Shown here: piece after piece, positions 13,882 through 22,620 of the stretch
Layout of the letters: every line of letters begins with the position of its first letter
Position numbering within the stretch: the stretch's first letter is position 1
Assembly: GCF_017874615.1 (NCBI RefSeq)
Contig: NZ_JAGIKV010000033.1
Location: 1 to 63,575 of the forward strand
Direction: 5' to 3'
DNA: 63,575 nt
Origin: Paenibacillus xylanexedens
GTDB taxonomy: Bacteria; Bacillota; Bacilli; Paenibacillales; Paenibacillaceae
Notes under the pieces: generated by a model
Databases searched by the model: none
The model's input: the letters and a program-made list of their open reading frames with translations, nothing else
What the model was told of the DNA's origin: nothing
Translations under genes and position numbers: made by a program

Positions 13882-14634
13882 CTACGCATTCAGTTTTGTG
13901 AAAATTTCCATACCATCTGGTGTAACTGCTACGGTGTGTTCAAAGTGGGCACATAACTTACCATCAACCGTGACGACAGTCCAGTTATCTTCCAACGTTT
14001 TCACATACCGTCTACCTACGTTAACCATCGGCTCTATGGCCAGCACCATGCCCGCTTTAAGCCGTGGTCCCCGATCAGGAAGACCATAGTTCGGAATCTG
14101 TGGTTCTTCGTGCAGATCTGCGCCTATGCCGTGACCGACATATTCACGAACTACGGAGAACCCTTCATCTTCAATATATTTCTGAATCGCATGAGATATT
14201 GTAAACAAGCGAACGTCCGGTTTTACCAGCGCCAGACCTGCGTATAACGAAGCCTCGGTAACGTCCAGAAGACGACGGGCTTCTTCGGAAATACGGCCGA
14301 CCGGATAAGTCCAGGCGGAATCTCCATGATACCCCTGGTACTGCGCGCCAATGTCAAACGTAACGATATCGCCCTCGTTCAACTTGCGTTTGCCGGGAAA
14401 TCCATGTACCAACTCTTCATTGACTGAAGCGCACACACTGGCAGGGAAACCGTTATAACCTTTGAAAGACGGCACAGCTCCTTGACTGCGGATATATTGA
14501 TCGGCCATATGGTCAAGTTCTCCAGTCGTAATACCGGGAGCGATATGCTCTGCCAAGAGACGATGCGTTTCCGCAACAATTCTCCCTGCTTCCCTCATCA
14601 AGCCCAGTTCCGTTTCGGACTTACCAATGATCAT
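13882..14634 (-). CDS. map: Methionine aminopeptidase, type I
   Basis: The 250-residue enzyme removes initiator Met from nascent proteins. All five metal ligands are present: Asp94, Asp105, His168, Glu201 and Glu232. The ATG at 14634 is preferred because AGAGG lies 7 bases away; a TTG codon just before it would be only 4 bases from the site. The adk stop codon overlaps the spacer, suggesting translational coupling. Confidence 0.95.
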   Translation of the reverse strand: MIIGKSETELGLMREAGRIVAETHRLLAEHIAPGITTGELDHMADQYIRSQGAVPSFKGYNGFPASVCASVNEELVHGFPGKRKLNEGDIVTFDIGAQYQGYHGDSAWTYPVGRISEEARRLLDVTEASLYAGLALVKPDVRLFTISHAIQKYIEDEGFSVVREYVGHGIGADLHEEPQIPNYGLPDRGPRLKAGMVLAIEPMVNVGRRYVKTLEDNWTVVTVDGKLCAHFEHTVAVTPDGMEIFTKLNA

Positions 14635-14637
14635 CAA

Positions 14638-15282
14638 TTAACCTCTCAGTAAGGACACGATTTCTTGAGAAACTTGATCGATATCCTGTTCTCCGTTCAT
14701 TTGTCGAAGAAGACCTTTAGTCTCATAGAACGTGAGGAGTGGTGCTGTTTTGTTGATATACTCGTCCAGTCGTGTACCTACACTCTCTTCATTATCATCA
14801 GAGCGTTGATACAACTCACCAGCACATTTATCACAAATACCTTCCTGCTTAGGCGGATTGAATACCACATGATAAGTGGAACCACAGTTTTTACAAATTC
14901 GACGACCCGTCAAACGAGCGAGTAATTTGTTGCGATCCACTTTCAGGTTGATTACATGATCGAGACCTGAGTTCAATCGATCCAGAATGCCATCGAGCGC
15001 TTCTGCTTGGGAAAGGGTTCTTGGAAATCCGTCCAAGAGGAAACCTTCTCTGCAATCAGGCTGCTGCAAACGTTCTTCAACGATGCCAATGGTTACATCA
15101 TCTGGTACAAGCAATCCTTGATCCATATATTCCTTGGCTTTAATGCCAATGGGAGTTCCCTGTTTGATCGCGAGACGAAATGCATCGCCTGTTGAAATAT
15201 GGGGAATACCGAACTCTTTCACGATGACGTCTGCTTGCGTTCCTTTTCCTGCCCCCGGAGGGCCCATGAATAGGATGTTCAC
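14638..15282 (-). CDS. adk: Adenylate kinase, zinc-binding long form
   Basis: This 214-residue enzyme interconverts AMP, ADP and ATP. It has the P-loop GPPGAGKGT (7-15), LLDGFPRT, and a LID domain with four cysteines (130, 133, 150, 153) forming the structural zinc site of Gram-positive adenylate kinases. The start is GTG at 15282, with GGGAG 9 bases upstream. An inverted repeat lies in the 90-base gap after secY. Confidence 0.96.
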   Translation of the reverse strand: MNILFMGPPGAGKGTQADVIVKEFGIPHISTGDAFRLAIKQGTPIGIKAKEYMDQGLLVPDDVTIGIVEERLQQPDCREGFLLDGFPRTLSQAEALDGILDRLNSGLDHVINLKVDRNKLLARLTGRRICKNCGSTYHVVFNPPKQEGICDKCAGELYQRSDDNEESVGTRLDEYINKTAPLLTFYETKGLLRQMNGEQDIDQVSQEIVSLLRG

Positions 15283-15326
15283 GTTATGTCACTCCCTCCA
15301 AGACTACCCTACATCAACAAACAGCA

Positions 15327-15371
15327 CAATAGGTGCCGGCAAGTAAATCTTCACTCCACCGGTACCTATTG
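15327..15371 (-). promoter_or_regulatory. Long inverted repeat between secY and adk
   Basis: CAATAGGTGCCGG (15327-15339) and CCGGTACCTATTG (15359-15371) pair over 13 positions with a single mismatch, around a 19-base loop. It begins 1 base after the secY stop codon. No T-run follows, so it is more likely an RNA processing or 3'-end protection hairpin than a terminator. Confidence 0.6.
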
Positions 15372-15372
15372 C

Positions 15373-16671
15373 CTATTTATTGATAAAACCTTTGTAGTGG
15401 CGTTTGATCAATTGGCTTTCGATTTGCTTCATCGTATCCAGCGCAACACCGATAACGATCAGGAGGGATGTTCCTCCAATTTGCGCAGATTGAGGCAAAC
15501 CAGACAGTGCCCCCAAGATTACAGGCAGAACGGAAATGACTGCCAAGAACATGGCACCGGCCATCGTCAAACGAGTCATGACACGGGTCAGATATTTCTC
15601 GGTTGCTTTACCCGGGCGAATGCCTGGGATGTAACCGCCGTTCTTTTTCATATTATCAGCCATCTGCTGTGGATTCATCTGTACGAAAGTATAGAAGAAT
15701 GTGAAACCGAAGATCATCACGACATACAACAACATACCCAGAGGTTTGTGTGTAGTCAGGTTCTGTCCGATCCACTGTGCCCAAAGGCGATCTGCCCAGA
15801 AGTTGGCGATAATCGTCGGGAACATCAACAGCGATGATGCGAAGATGACAGGGATAACACCTGCTGCATTAATTTTCAGCGGGATATGTGTATTCTGTCC
15901 ACCGTACATTTTGTTACCTACGACACGTTTAGCGTACTGTACCGGAATTTTCCGAATCGCCTGCTGAATGTAAATGACCCCTATGATGATCAACACAATA
16001 ACAATTGCGATGATAACACCTTTAAGAATATTCATAAACAGTTGGTCAGGTTGAATGAAGTCGGATTCGACCGTTTGTTTGATAATGTTAGGCACCGTAG
16101 ACAGGATACCCGCAAAGATCAAGATCGAAATCCCGTTTCCTATGCCCTTCTCGGTGATCTGCTCACCAAGCCACATCAGGAATGAAGTACCGGCCGTAAG
16201 TACAATCGCGATCAAGATATAATCTGCAAATGTAGCGTTAGGAATCATGTCTGTATTGTACAAGCGGTTGAATCCGATCGACGTACCAAACGCTTGAATC
16301 AATGCCAGGCCAATCGTTAAATAACGGGTCAATTGTGCAGATTTCTTCTTACCTTGTTCACCTTGCTTTGCCCACTCCGCTAATTTAGGAATAACGTCCA
16401 TGGAAAGCAACTGTACTATGATAGACGCAGTGATGTAAGGCACGATCCCGAGCGCAAATATCGAGAACTGGAAGAGCGCTCCACCCGAGAACGTATTGAG
16501 AAGTCCAAAAACTTCTTTACCCGCAGAATTTGTCGCTTCGAACACGTCTTTGTTAACTCCCGGTACGGGAACAAAGGAGCCGATGCGGTAAATGATCAGT
16601 ACAAAAAGGGTAAATAATACCCTTTTGCGCAGATCTTCAACCCGCCAGATATTCTTTAGGGTCTTGAACAT
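15373..16671 (-). CDS. secY: Preprotein translocase channel subunit SecY
   Basis: This 432-residue protein has ten hydrophobic helices. SecY hallmarks are RIGSFVPVPGVN, the plug/TM2 region GIVPYITASIIVQLL, GIGNGISILIFAGIL, and RTFxxYTF-like loops (FFYTFVQMNPQQMADNMKKN). With SecE (encoded at 42.9 kb) it forms the export channel. The start ATG overlaps the rplO stop by one base (TAATG), giving tight translational coupling. Confidence 0.98.
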   Translation of the reverse strand: MFKTLKNIWRVEDLRKRVLFTLFVLIIYRIGSFVPVPGVNKDVFEATNSAGKEVFGLLNTFSGGALFQFSIFALGIVPYITASIIVQLLSMDVIPKLAEWAKQGEQGKKKSAQLTRYLTIGLALIQAFGTSIGFNRLYNTDMIPNATFADYILIAIVLTAGTSFLMWLGEQITEKGIGNGISILIFAGILSTVPNIIKQTVESDFIQPDQLFMNILKGVIIAIVIVLIIIGVIYIQQAIRKIPVQYAKRVVGNKMYGGQNTHIPLKINAAGVIPVIFASSLLMFPTIIANFWADRLWAQWIGQNLTTHKPLGMLLYVVMIFGFTFFYTFVQMNPQQMADNMKKNGGYIPGIRPGKATEKYLTRVMTRLTMAGAMFLAVISVLPVILGALSGLPQSAQIGGTSLLIVIGVALDTMKQIESQLIKRHYKGFINK

Positions 16672-17111
16672 TAAATCACCTCGGTTGTACCGCCGGCAGC
16701 TTCAATTTTCTCAATAGCAGATTGAGAAAACTTGTTAGCTTTAACAGTCAGCTTCACAGTGACATCACCGTTACCCAGGATTTTGATTCCGGATTTAGCG
16801 TTTTTAACTACGCCGTTCGTCATCAAGAATTCTGGAGTTACTTCAGTACCCGCAGCAAAACTGTTCAGGTCTTCAGTATTCACAACTGCATATTCTTTGC
16901 GAGTTGGGTTTACAAAACCACGTTTTGGCAAGCGACGATACAATGGATTTTGTCCACCTTCGAAGCCTGGACGTACTCCACCGCCAGAACGAGAATTTTG
17001 TCCTTTGTGACCGCGACCTGATGTTTTACCTGTACCACTACTTGGACCGCGACCAAGACGTTTACGTTCTTTGCGGGATCCAGGAGATGGTGAAAGCTCA
17101 TGTAACTTCAT
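16671..17111 (-). CDS. rplO: 50S ribosomal protein L15
   Basis: The 146-residue protein starts at ATG 17111 (MKLHELSPSPGSRKERKRLG), with AAGGAGG 11 bases before. An in-frame GTG inside the ribosome site is not the start. The glycine/arginine-rich N-terminal extension (SSGTGKTSGRGHKGQNSRSG) and PLYRRLPKRGF are L15 signatures. Its stop codon overlaps the secY start. Confidence 0.97.
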   Translation of the reverse strand: MKLHELSPSPGSRKERKRLGRGPSSGTGKTSGRGHKGQNSRSGGGVRPGFEGGQNPLYRRLPKRGFVNPTRKEYAVVNTEDLNSFAAGTEVTPEFLMTNGVVKNAKSGIKILGNGDVTVKLTVKANKFSQSAIEKIEAAGGTTEVI

Positions 17112-17154
17112 CGTTCGTTGCACCTCCTTAAAGATTTGTGGGATTAACCCGATA

Positions 17155-17340
17155 TTAAGCTTCTACTTCTTTAACAGCAACCAAGTGGCTTACTTTGTTA
17201 ATCATACCACGGATGGCAGGATTATCGTTTTGAACCACTTTGCTATTGATTTTGCGCAAACCCAATGTTTTCACAGTTGTTCTTTGCGTCTCCGGACGTC
17301 CGATCAAGCTGCGGACGAGGGTAATTTCTAATTTAGCCAT
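17155..17340 (-). CDS. rpmD: 50S ribosomal protein L30
   Basis: This 61-residue protein begins MAKLEITLVRSLIGRPETQR at ATG 17340, 9 bases after GGAGG. The frame is open further upstream inside rpsE but lacks a start site. The VKTLGLRKINSKVVQNDNPAIRG core is typical of L30. It lies between rpsE and rplO as usual in Bacillales. Confidence 0.97.
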   Translation of the reverse strand: MAKLEITLVRSLIGRPETQRTTVKTLGLRKINSKVVQNDNPAIRGMINKVSHLVAVKEVEA

Positions 17341-17353
17341 GAGAATTCCCTCC

Positions 17354-17851
17354 TTAACCCAGAAGCTCTTCGACGGATTTTCCGCGCAGTTTAGCCACGT
17401 CTTCAGCACGCTTCAAACGGGACAAACCTTCCAAAGTCGCATTGACCATGTTCATGGAATTCGAAGAACCCAGAGATTTTGTCAAAATGTCACCTACACC
17501 AGCAAGTTCGAGAACAGCACGTACAGGACCACCAGCGATAACACCAGTACCTTCAGATGCTGGTTTTAACAGCACGCGTCCTGCGCCGAACTTACCTGTT
17601 ACCAAGTGAGGAATCGATGTTCCTACGAGTGGAACGTGTACAAGGTTTTTCTTAGCGTCTTCAATACCTTTGCGAATTGCATCAGGTACTTCGCCCGCTT
17701 TACCGATACCAGCTCCAACCCAGCCGTTGCCGTCGCCGACTACAACCAGTGCGCTAAAGCTGAAACGGCGTCCGCCTTTTACTACTTTAGCTACGCGATT
17801 AATATTTACAACTCTTTCAGTCAGTTCCAAAGTATTCGGATCTACACGCAA
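17354..17851 (-). CDS. rpsE: 30S ribosomal protein S5
   Basis: This 165-residue protein begins at TTG (17851), read as Met, with AGGAGG 8 bases upstream. The double-stranded RNA-binding domain (VVNINRVAKVVKGGRRFSFS, GDGNGWVGAGIGKAGEVPDA) and C-terminal GVGDILTKSLGSSN are S5. The spectinomycin loop KGGRRF appears wild-type. Confidence 0.97.
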   Translation of the reverse strand: MRVDPNTLELTERVVNINRVAKVVKGGRRFSFSALVVVGDGNGWVGAGIGKAGEVPDAIRKGIEDAKKNLVHVPLVGTSIPHLVTGKFGAGRVLLKPASEGTGVIAGGPVRAVLELAGVGDILTKSLGSSNSMNMVNATLEGLSRLKRAEDVAKLRGKSVEELLG

Positions 17852-17878
17852 GTCGTTAACCTCCTTTTGAAAAATATC

Positions 17879-18247
17879 TTAAAACTCAAGTCCTGCTTCA
17901 CGAGCCGCTTCAGCCAATGCTGCGATACGACCATGGTACAGATAACCGCTACGGTCAAATACGATGTTGGAAACACCTTTGTCTTTCGCACGTTTAGCAA
18001 CGAGTTCGCCAACTTTACGAGCTGATTCAACAGATGCACCATTTTTGATGTCAGTGCTCAATTCTTTGTCTACGGTAGACGCGGAAGCGATTGTTACACC
18101 AGCAACATCATCGATGATTTGAGCATACATATGTTTACCAGAACGGAATACGTTCAAACGAGGACGTGCTGCCGTTCCTTGGATTTTCTTACGAACACGA
18201 AGGTGTCTTTTCAGACGAGCCTTATTTTTATCTGGTTTCGTAATCAT
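17879..18247 (-). CDS. rplR: 50S ribosomal protein L18
   Basis: This 122-residue protein binds 5S rRNA. L18 motifs are RHLRVRKKIQGTAARPRLNV, FRSGKHMYAQIIDD and FDRSGYLYHGRIAALAEAAR. It is full length. A 117-base gap with a GGCTTC/GAAGCC hairpin separates it from rplF, unusually wide for this operon. Confidence 0.97.
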   Translation of the reverse strand: MITKPDKNKARLKRHLRVRKKIQGTAARPRLNVFRSGKHMYAQIIDDVAGVTIASASTVDKELSTDIKNGASVESARKVGELVAKRAKDKGVSNIVFDRSGYLYHGRIAALAEAAREAGLEF

Positions 18248-18364
18248 CTCAAAGATTCACTCCTTTCAGGTTACCTCGCTGGCTTCAAAGCAGAAGCCAC
18301 GGGGTATATTAGAAACACACGAAGCAAGCAAGCCGAAAGCCGCGCAAAGGCGGTAAGAGAAATC

Positions 18365-18907
18365 TTATTTCTTCTTACCGGCTTTACCTTCCTTACGGAT
18401 GATACGCTCGCCTTCATATTTAATACCTTTACCTTTGTACGGCTCAGGTTCACGTACGGAACGGATTTTAGCAGCGTAAGCACCTACACGCTCTTTGTCA
18501 ATTCCGCGAACGATGATTTTTGTATTCGAAGGTACTTCGAATTCGATTCCCGCTTCCGGTGTAATTTCAACCGGGTGAGAGTAACCAACGTTCAGAACGA
18601 TTTTATCTCCGGATTTGCTTGCACGATATCCGACCCCAACCAATTCCAGAGATTTCGCGAATCCTTCAGTAACCCCGCTCACCATATTGTTTACAACGCT
18701 ACGCGTTGTGCCATGCAAAGAACGGTGAGTTTTGTTATCGGAAGGACGCACAACTGTGATTTCGTTATTTTCAACTGTAACCTTCATGTCTTTATGAAGC
18801 TCACGAGTCAAAGTTCCTTTAGGTCCTTTTACCGTAATAACGGTGTTGTCCAGGGTGATGTCTACACCACTTGGTACTGTGATTGGTTTGCGACCAATAC
18901 GAGACAT
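18365..18907 (-). CDS. rplF: 50S ribosomal protein L6
   Basis: The 180-residue L6 starts at ATG 18907 (MSRIGRKPITVPSG), 9 bases after AGGAGG. A GTG within the site is not the start. The two repeated L6 domains and the conserved C-terminal PEPYKGKGIKYEGE are present. L6 supports the GTPase-associated and sarcin-ricin regions of the large subunit. Confidence 0.97.
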   Translation of the reverse strand: MSRIGRKPITVPSGVDITLDNTVITVKGPKGTLTRELHKDMKVTVENNEITVVRPSDNKTHRSLHGTTRSVVNNMVSGVTEGFAKSLELVGVGYRASKSGDKIVLNVGYSHPVEITPEAGIEFEVPSNTKIIVRGIDKERVGAYAAKIRSVREPEPYKGKGIKYEGERIIRKEGKAGKKK

Positions 18908-18937
18908 ATGTTGCACCTCCTATCTTGTGACGTTATA

Positions 18938-19336
18938 TTACCAAACGTAGCAAACGACTTCTCCGCCGGATTTCGATTGACGAGCTTCTTTGTCCGTCAT
19001 AATACCTTTAGATGTCGAGATGATCGCGATTCCCAGGCCACCAAGTACACGAGGTACTTCGTTGCTTTTCGTGTAAACACGAAGACCAGGTTTACTGATT
19101 CTTTTCAGACCAGTGATAACGCGCTCGTTATTTTGACCGTATTTCAGGAAAACACGGATAATCCCTTGTTTGTTATCATCGATAACTTCAGCGTCACGGA
19201 TGAAACCTTCACGCTTCAGGATATCGGCGATTTGTTTTTTCATTGTCGAAGCAGGCATTTCTACCGTTTCGTGACGAACAGTGTTCGCGTTACGAATACG
19301 AGTAAGCATATCTGCAATTGGATCAGACATAGTCAT
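18938..19336 (-). CDS. rpsH: 30S ribosomal protein S8
   Basis: This 132-residue protein has S8 signatures: MSDPIADMLTRIRNAN, RVITGLKRISKPGLRVY and the C-terminal GIAIISTSKGIMTDKEARQ followed by GGEVVCYVW. S8 binds the central domain of 16S rRNA. The upstream ATG (19336) with AAGGAGG is preferred over a second Met two codons later. Confidence 0.97.
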   Translation of the reverse strand: MTMSDPIADMLTRIRNANTVRHETVEMPASTMKKQIADILKREGFIRDAEVIDDNKQGIIRVFLKYGQNNERVITGLKRISKPGLRVYTKSNEVPRVLGGLGIAIISTSKGIMTDKEARQSKSGGEVVCYVW

Positions 19337-19368
19337 TGTGAGTTAACCTCCTTCCCGTTCAGGACTTT

Positions 19369-19554
19369 TTACCAGCTTGCTTTTTTCACGCCAGGGATCT
19401 GGCCTTTATAAGCTAATTCACGGAAACAAATTCTGCAAATTTTGAACTTTTGCAGGACCGAATGTGGACGTCCGCAACGCTCACAGCGTGTATATGCACG
19501 TACTTTAAACTTAGGTGTACGTTGTTGTTTAACTTTCATCGAAGTTTTTGCCAC
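19369..19554 (-). CDS. rpsZ: 30S ribosomal protein S14, zinc-binding type Z
   Basis: This 61-residue protein is the short S14 form with a zinc ribbon: Cys24, Cys27, Cys40 and Cys43. The sequence CERCGRPHSVLQKFKICRIC and ending IPGVKKASW are typical. Many Firmicutes also keep a zinc-free paralogue for zinc starvation; none is in this window. Confidence 0.97.
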   Translation of the reverse strand: MAKTSMKVKQQRTPKFKVRAYTRCERCGRPHSVLQKFKICRICFRELAYKGQIPGVKKASW

Positions 19555-19627
19555 TTAGCCTGACACCTCCTAAATAATTTCGGAGAAAAGGGAGTCTTTC
19601 CAGACACCCGGAAACGTTATGCCAACA

Positions 19628-20170
19628 TTACTTAACGAAAGGCATTCCCATTTGCGTAAGCAATTCACGGGACTCTTCGTCTGTTTTCGCCGTTGTTACA
19701 ATGACAATATCCATACCGCGGACTTTATCAACTTTATCGTATTCGATCTCCGGGAAGATCAATTGCTCTTTCAGACCCAGTGTATAGTTACCACGTCCAT
19801 CAAAAGCATTACTCGATACACCGCGGAAGTCGCGGACACGAGGAAGCGTTACGTTGAGCAGCTTATCTAGGAAGAAGTACATACGCTCACCGCGTAATGT
19901 AACTTTCGCACCGATAGGCATATTCTCACGCAGTTTGAAACCTGCGATAGATTTTTTAGCACGAGTGATTACAGGTTTTTGACCCGCGATCAGTTGCAAA
20001 TCGTTTACAGCAGAATCCAACACTTTAGAGTTTTGGACAGCGTCGCCCACACCCATGTTGATAACGATTTTCTCGATTTTCGGCACTTGCATTACCGTTG
20101 TATAGTTAAACTTCTGCATCAAAGCAGGAGCGATTTCTTGCAGGTAACGTTCTTTCATTCTTGATGCCAT
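19628..20170 (-). CDS. rplE: 50S ribosomal protein L5
   Basis: This 180-residue protein binds 5S rRNA and contacts P-site tRNA. L5 signatures are VMQVPKIEKIVINMGVGDA, LQLIAGQKPVITRAKKSIA and RDFRGVSSNAFDGRGNYTLG. It is full length. It lies between rplX and rpsZ. Confidence 0.97.
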   Translation of the reverse strand: MASRMKERYLQEIAPALMQKFNYTTVMQVPKIEKIVINMGVGDAVQNSKVLDSAVNDLQLIAGQKPVITRAKKSIAGFKLRENMPIGAKVTLRGERMYFFLDKLLNVTLPRVRDFRGVSSNAFDGRGNYTLGLKEQLIFPEIEYDKVDKVRGMDIVIVTTAKTDEESRELLTQMGMPFVK

Positions 20171-20202
20171 GAATCATAGCCCTCCTTTCTCATTCGGTTC
20201 AA

Positions 20203-20556
20203 TTAGTCGATAATTTCTCCGGAACGTTTAGCAACGCGCACTTTCTTACCGTTATCCAAAACTTTGTAACCTACACGGGTTACTTTTCCGCTCTTCGGAT
20301 CGATGTGCATTACGTTGGAAACGTGAATCGGAGCTTCCTTCTCGATAATGCCGCCTTGCGGATTTTGCTGGTTAGGCTTCTGGTGTTTTTTCACCATGTT
20401 AACACCTTCCACAAGGACGCGGTTCTCACGAGGATAAGCAGCGATGACACGGCCTTTTTTACCTTTGTCTTTACCGCTGATCACCATAACCGTATCTTCC
20501 TTTTTAACGTGAAGTTTGTTGTTATGGGATTCCAGAACTTTTTTCACTCTTGGCAT
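20203..20556 (-). CDS. rplX: 50S ribosomal protein L24
   Basis: The 117-residue protein starts at ATG 20556 (MPRVKKVLESHNNKLHVKKE); an in-frame GTG lies within the ribosome site. The KOW motif (DTVMVISGKDKGKKGRVIAA) and VEGVNMVKKHQKP identify L24, a primary assembly protein of 23S rRNA. Confidence 0.97.
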   Translation of the reverse strand: MPRVKKVLESHNNKLHVKKEDTVMVISGKDKGKKGRVIAAYPRENRVLVEGVNMVKKHQKPNQQNPQGGIIEKEAPIHVSNVMHIDPKSGKVTRVGYKVLDNGKKVRVAKRSGEIID

Positions 20557-20596
20557 TTCGTACACCTCCTGTTTCTAACATCACGAGATTTAAGCT

Positions 20597-20965
20597 TTAG
20601 ATAACTTCTGGAGCCAAGGAAACGATTTTCATGAAGTCTTTATCGCGAAGTTCGCGAGCAACTGGTCCGAAAATACGTGTTCCACGTGGGCTTCTGTCGT
20701 CTTTTACAACAACCGCTGCATTTTCATCAAAACCGATGTAGGAACCGTCTTTACGACGTACAGAACGTTTCGTACGAACGACAACCGCTCTAACTACATC
20801 ACCTTTTTTGACAACGCCGCCTGGTGTTGCTTGTTTAACAGAACAAACGATCAGATCACCGATTTGAGCTGTACGACGTCCCGTACCGCCGAGTACGCGG
20901 ATACACATCAGTTCCTTCGCACCGGAGTTGTCGGCCACAGTCAAACGTGTAAATGGTTGAATCAT
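20597..20965 (-). CDS. rplN: 50S ribosomal protein L14
   Basis: This 122-residue protein has L14 signatures: MIQPFTRLTVADNSGAKELM, CIRVLGGTGRRTAQIGD and the C-terminal ARELRDKDFMKIVSLAPEVI. It forms an intersubunit bridge. GAAAGGAGGAA precedes the ATG. Confidence 0.98.
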   Translation of the reverse strand: MIQPFTRLTVADNSGAKELMCIRVLGGTGRRTAQIGDLIVCSVKQATPGGVVKKGDVVRAVVVRTKRSVRRKDGSYIGFDENAAVVVKDDRSPRGTRIFGPVARELRDKDFMKIVSLAPEVI

Positions 20966-21000
20966 TTAGTATTCCTCCTTTCAGCAATGCTGCTGATGCA

Positions 21001-21267
21001 TTAGATGATAACCGCTTTTTCTACGATTTCAGTAAGTCTCCAGCGTTTATCTTTCGAAAGCGGACGAGTCTCCATGATTTTCACCGTGTCACCGATTTTC
21101 GCAGTGTTTTCTTCGTCATGCGCTTTGAATTTTTTAGTAACCTTAATGCGTTTATGGTACAAGTTGTGTTTTTTGTAAGTTTCTACAGCAACAACAATCG
21201 TTTTGTCCATTTTATCGCTGACCACTTTACCAGTTTGCACTTTACGTGCGTTACGTTCTTCGCTCAT
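21001..21267 (-). CDS. rpsQ: 30S ribosomal protein S17
   Basis: This 88-residue OB-fold protein has S17 signatures RKVQTGKVVSDKMDKTIVVA, YHKRIKVTKKFKAHDE and GDTVKIMETRPLSKDKRWRL. It is full length; the ATG follows GGAGG. It lies between rpmC and rplN. Confidence 0.97.
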   Translation of the reverse strand: MSEERNARKVQTGKVVSDKMDKTIVVAVETYKKHNLYHKRIKVTKKFKAHDEENTAKIGDTVKIMETRPLSKDKRWRLTEIVEKAVII

Positions 21268-21315
21268 TGTTGGCCTCCTTCCTGATTACGGACGGATTGT
21301 CCATCCTATCCCTAA

Positions 21316-21513
21316 TTAACCGATTCCCAATTCTCTCTCACGGATAATGGTTTTAGCACGAGCTATTTCTTTCCGCACATCACGGATGCGAGTCGGGTTA
21401 TCCAGCTGACCGGTAGCTAATTGAAAGCGGAGGTTAAAGAGTTCTTCTTTAAATCCGGCAATCTTTTGCTCGATTTCAGCAGAGGTTAGGTTGCGAAATT
21501 CACTAGCTTTCAT
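21316..21513 (-). CDS. rpmC: 50S ribosomal protein L29
   Basis: The 65-residue protein begins MKASEFRNLTSAEIEQKIAG at ATG 21513, the family-typical N-terminus, inside the end of rplP (11-base overlap), with GGTGG upstream. The central FNLRFQLATGQLDNP is the L29 signature. L29 lies at the peptide exit tunnel. Confidence 0.96.
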   Translation of the reverse strand: MKASEFRNLTSAEIEQKIAGFKEELFNLRFQLATGQLDNPTRIRDVRKEIARAKTIIRERELGIG

Positions 21514-21937
21514 TTGCTTCACCACCCAATTCTTCACGTTTCACGAACTTCGTTTTGATTGGCAGTTTGTGAGCGGCAAGACGCATTGCTTCGCGTGCAA
21601 TTTCCTCCGGTACACCAGCAAGTTCAAACATGATCTTACCTGGTTTCACTACTGCAACCCATTTTTCTACGTTACCTTTACCGCTACCCATCCGAACCTC
21701 GAGAGGCTTTTGAGTGATTGGTTTGTCTGGGAAAATTTTGATCCAAACTTTACCACCACGTTTGATGTAACGAGTCATCGCAATACGAGCCGCTTCGATC
21801 TGACGGTTCGTAATCCAAGCCGGTTCCGTAGCTTGCAGACCGTATTCGCCAAAGTTCAGAGTCGTTCCGCCTTTAGCTTGGCCTTTCATATGCCCACGTT
21901 GTTGCTTACGGTGTTTTACGCGTTTTGGTACCAACAT
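21503..21937 (-). CDS. rplP: 50S ribosomal protein L16
   Basis: This 144-residue protein has L16 signatures: MLVPKRVKHRKQQRGHMKGQ, FGEYGLQATEPAWITNRQIE and WVAVVKPGKIMFELAGVPEE. It organises the A-site tRNA region of the large subunit. It overlaps the start of rpmC by 11 bases. Confidence 0.98.
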   Translation of the reverse strand: MLVPKRVKHRKQQRGHMKGQAKGGTTLNFGEYGLQATEPAWITNRQIEAARIAMTRYIKRGGKVWIKIFPDKPITQKPLEVRMGSGKGNVEKWVAVVKPGKIMFELAGVPEEIAREAMRLAAHKLPIKTKFVKREELGGEANES

Positions 21938-21939
21938 GA

Positions 21940-22605
21940 TTAGTTGCCTCCTTCCTTAGCAGCTTGTTTCTTAGCCGTAGGAAGAACCTCTCCACGATAG
22001 ATCCATACTTTTACGCCGATAAGTCCGTAAGTAGTATGAGCCTCTGCTGTACCATAGTCAATGTCAGCACGCAGTGTGTGCAGTGGAACAGTTCCTTCGC
22101 TGTAGCCTTCAGAACGTGCGATCTCAGCACCGCCAAGACGTCCGCCTACTTGAGTTTTGATACCTTTAGCACCAGAGCGCATAGTTCTTTGAATTGCTTG
22201 TTTCAGAGCACGACGGAAAGAAACACGACGTTCCAATTGTTGTGCAATGCTTTCAGCTACAAGAATAGCGTCCAAGTCTTGGTTCTTAATTTCAGAAATG
22301 TTGATGTGTACTTTTTTACCGCCAGCAATTTTCGTAATTTGGTTACGAAGATTTTCAACTTCCGAACCACCCTTACCAATAACCATACCTGGTTTAGCAG
22401 TGTGAATCGTTACGTTTACGCGGTTAGCCGCTCTCTCAATTTCTACACGAGATAAAGCGGAGTCTTTCAATTTATTTTTCAGGAATTCACGAATTCTCAC
22501 GTCTTCCATCAAAAGATCACCGAAGTCTTTGCCTGCATACCACTTAGATTCCCAGTCACGGATAATTCCGACACGGAGTCCGACTGGATTTACCTTTTGG
22601 CCCAC
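21940..22605 (-). CDS. rpsC: 30S ribosomal protein S3
   Basis: This 221-residue protein starts with GTG (22605), 8 bases or so after GGAGGGG. The KH domain (IHTAKPGMVIGKGGSEVENL) and MRSGAKGIKTQVGGRLGGAE are S3 signatures. S3 lines the mRNA entry helicase. It ends 3 bases before rplP begins. Confidence 0.98.
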   Translation of the reverse strand: MGQKVNPVGLRVGIIRDWESKWYAGKDFGDLLMEDVRIREFLKNKLKDSALSRVEIERAANRVNVTIHTAKPGMVIGKGGSEVENLRNQITKIAGGKKVHINISEIKNQDLDAILVAESIAQQLERRVSFRRALKQAIQRTMRSGAKGIKTQVGGRLGGAEIARSEGYSEGTVPLHTLRADIDYGTAEAHTTYGLIGVKVWIYRGEVLPTAKKQAAKEGGN

Positions 22606-22620
22606 ACATTTCCCCTCCTT

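Noticed and set aside
17112..17123. GTG codons within ribosome sites as starts for rplO, rplF, rplX, rplK and rplJ
   Set aside because: The AGGAGGTG sites contain an in-frame GTG by chance; using it would leave no ribosome site and add unconserved residues, so the downstream ATG or TTG was chosen.
18119..19411. A 430-codon open frame on the plus strand
   Set aside because: It lies exactly antisense to rplR, rplF and rpsH, is rich in Phe/Thr/Arg as expected from reverse reading of ribosomal codons, and has no ribosome site or recognisable domain.
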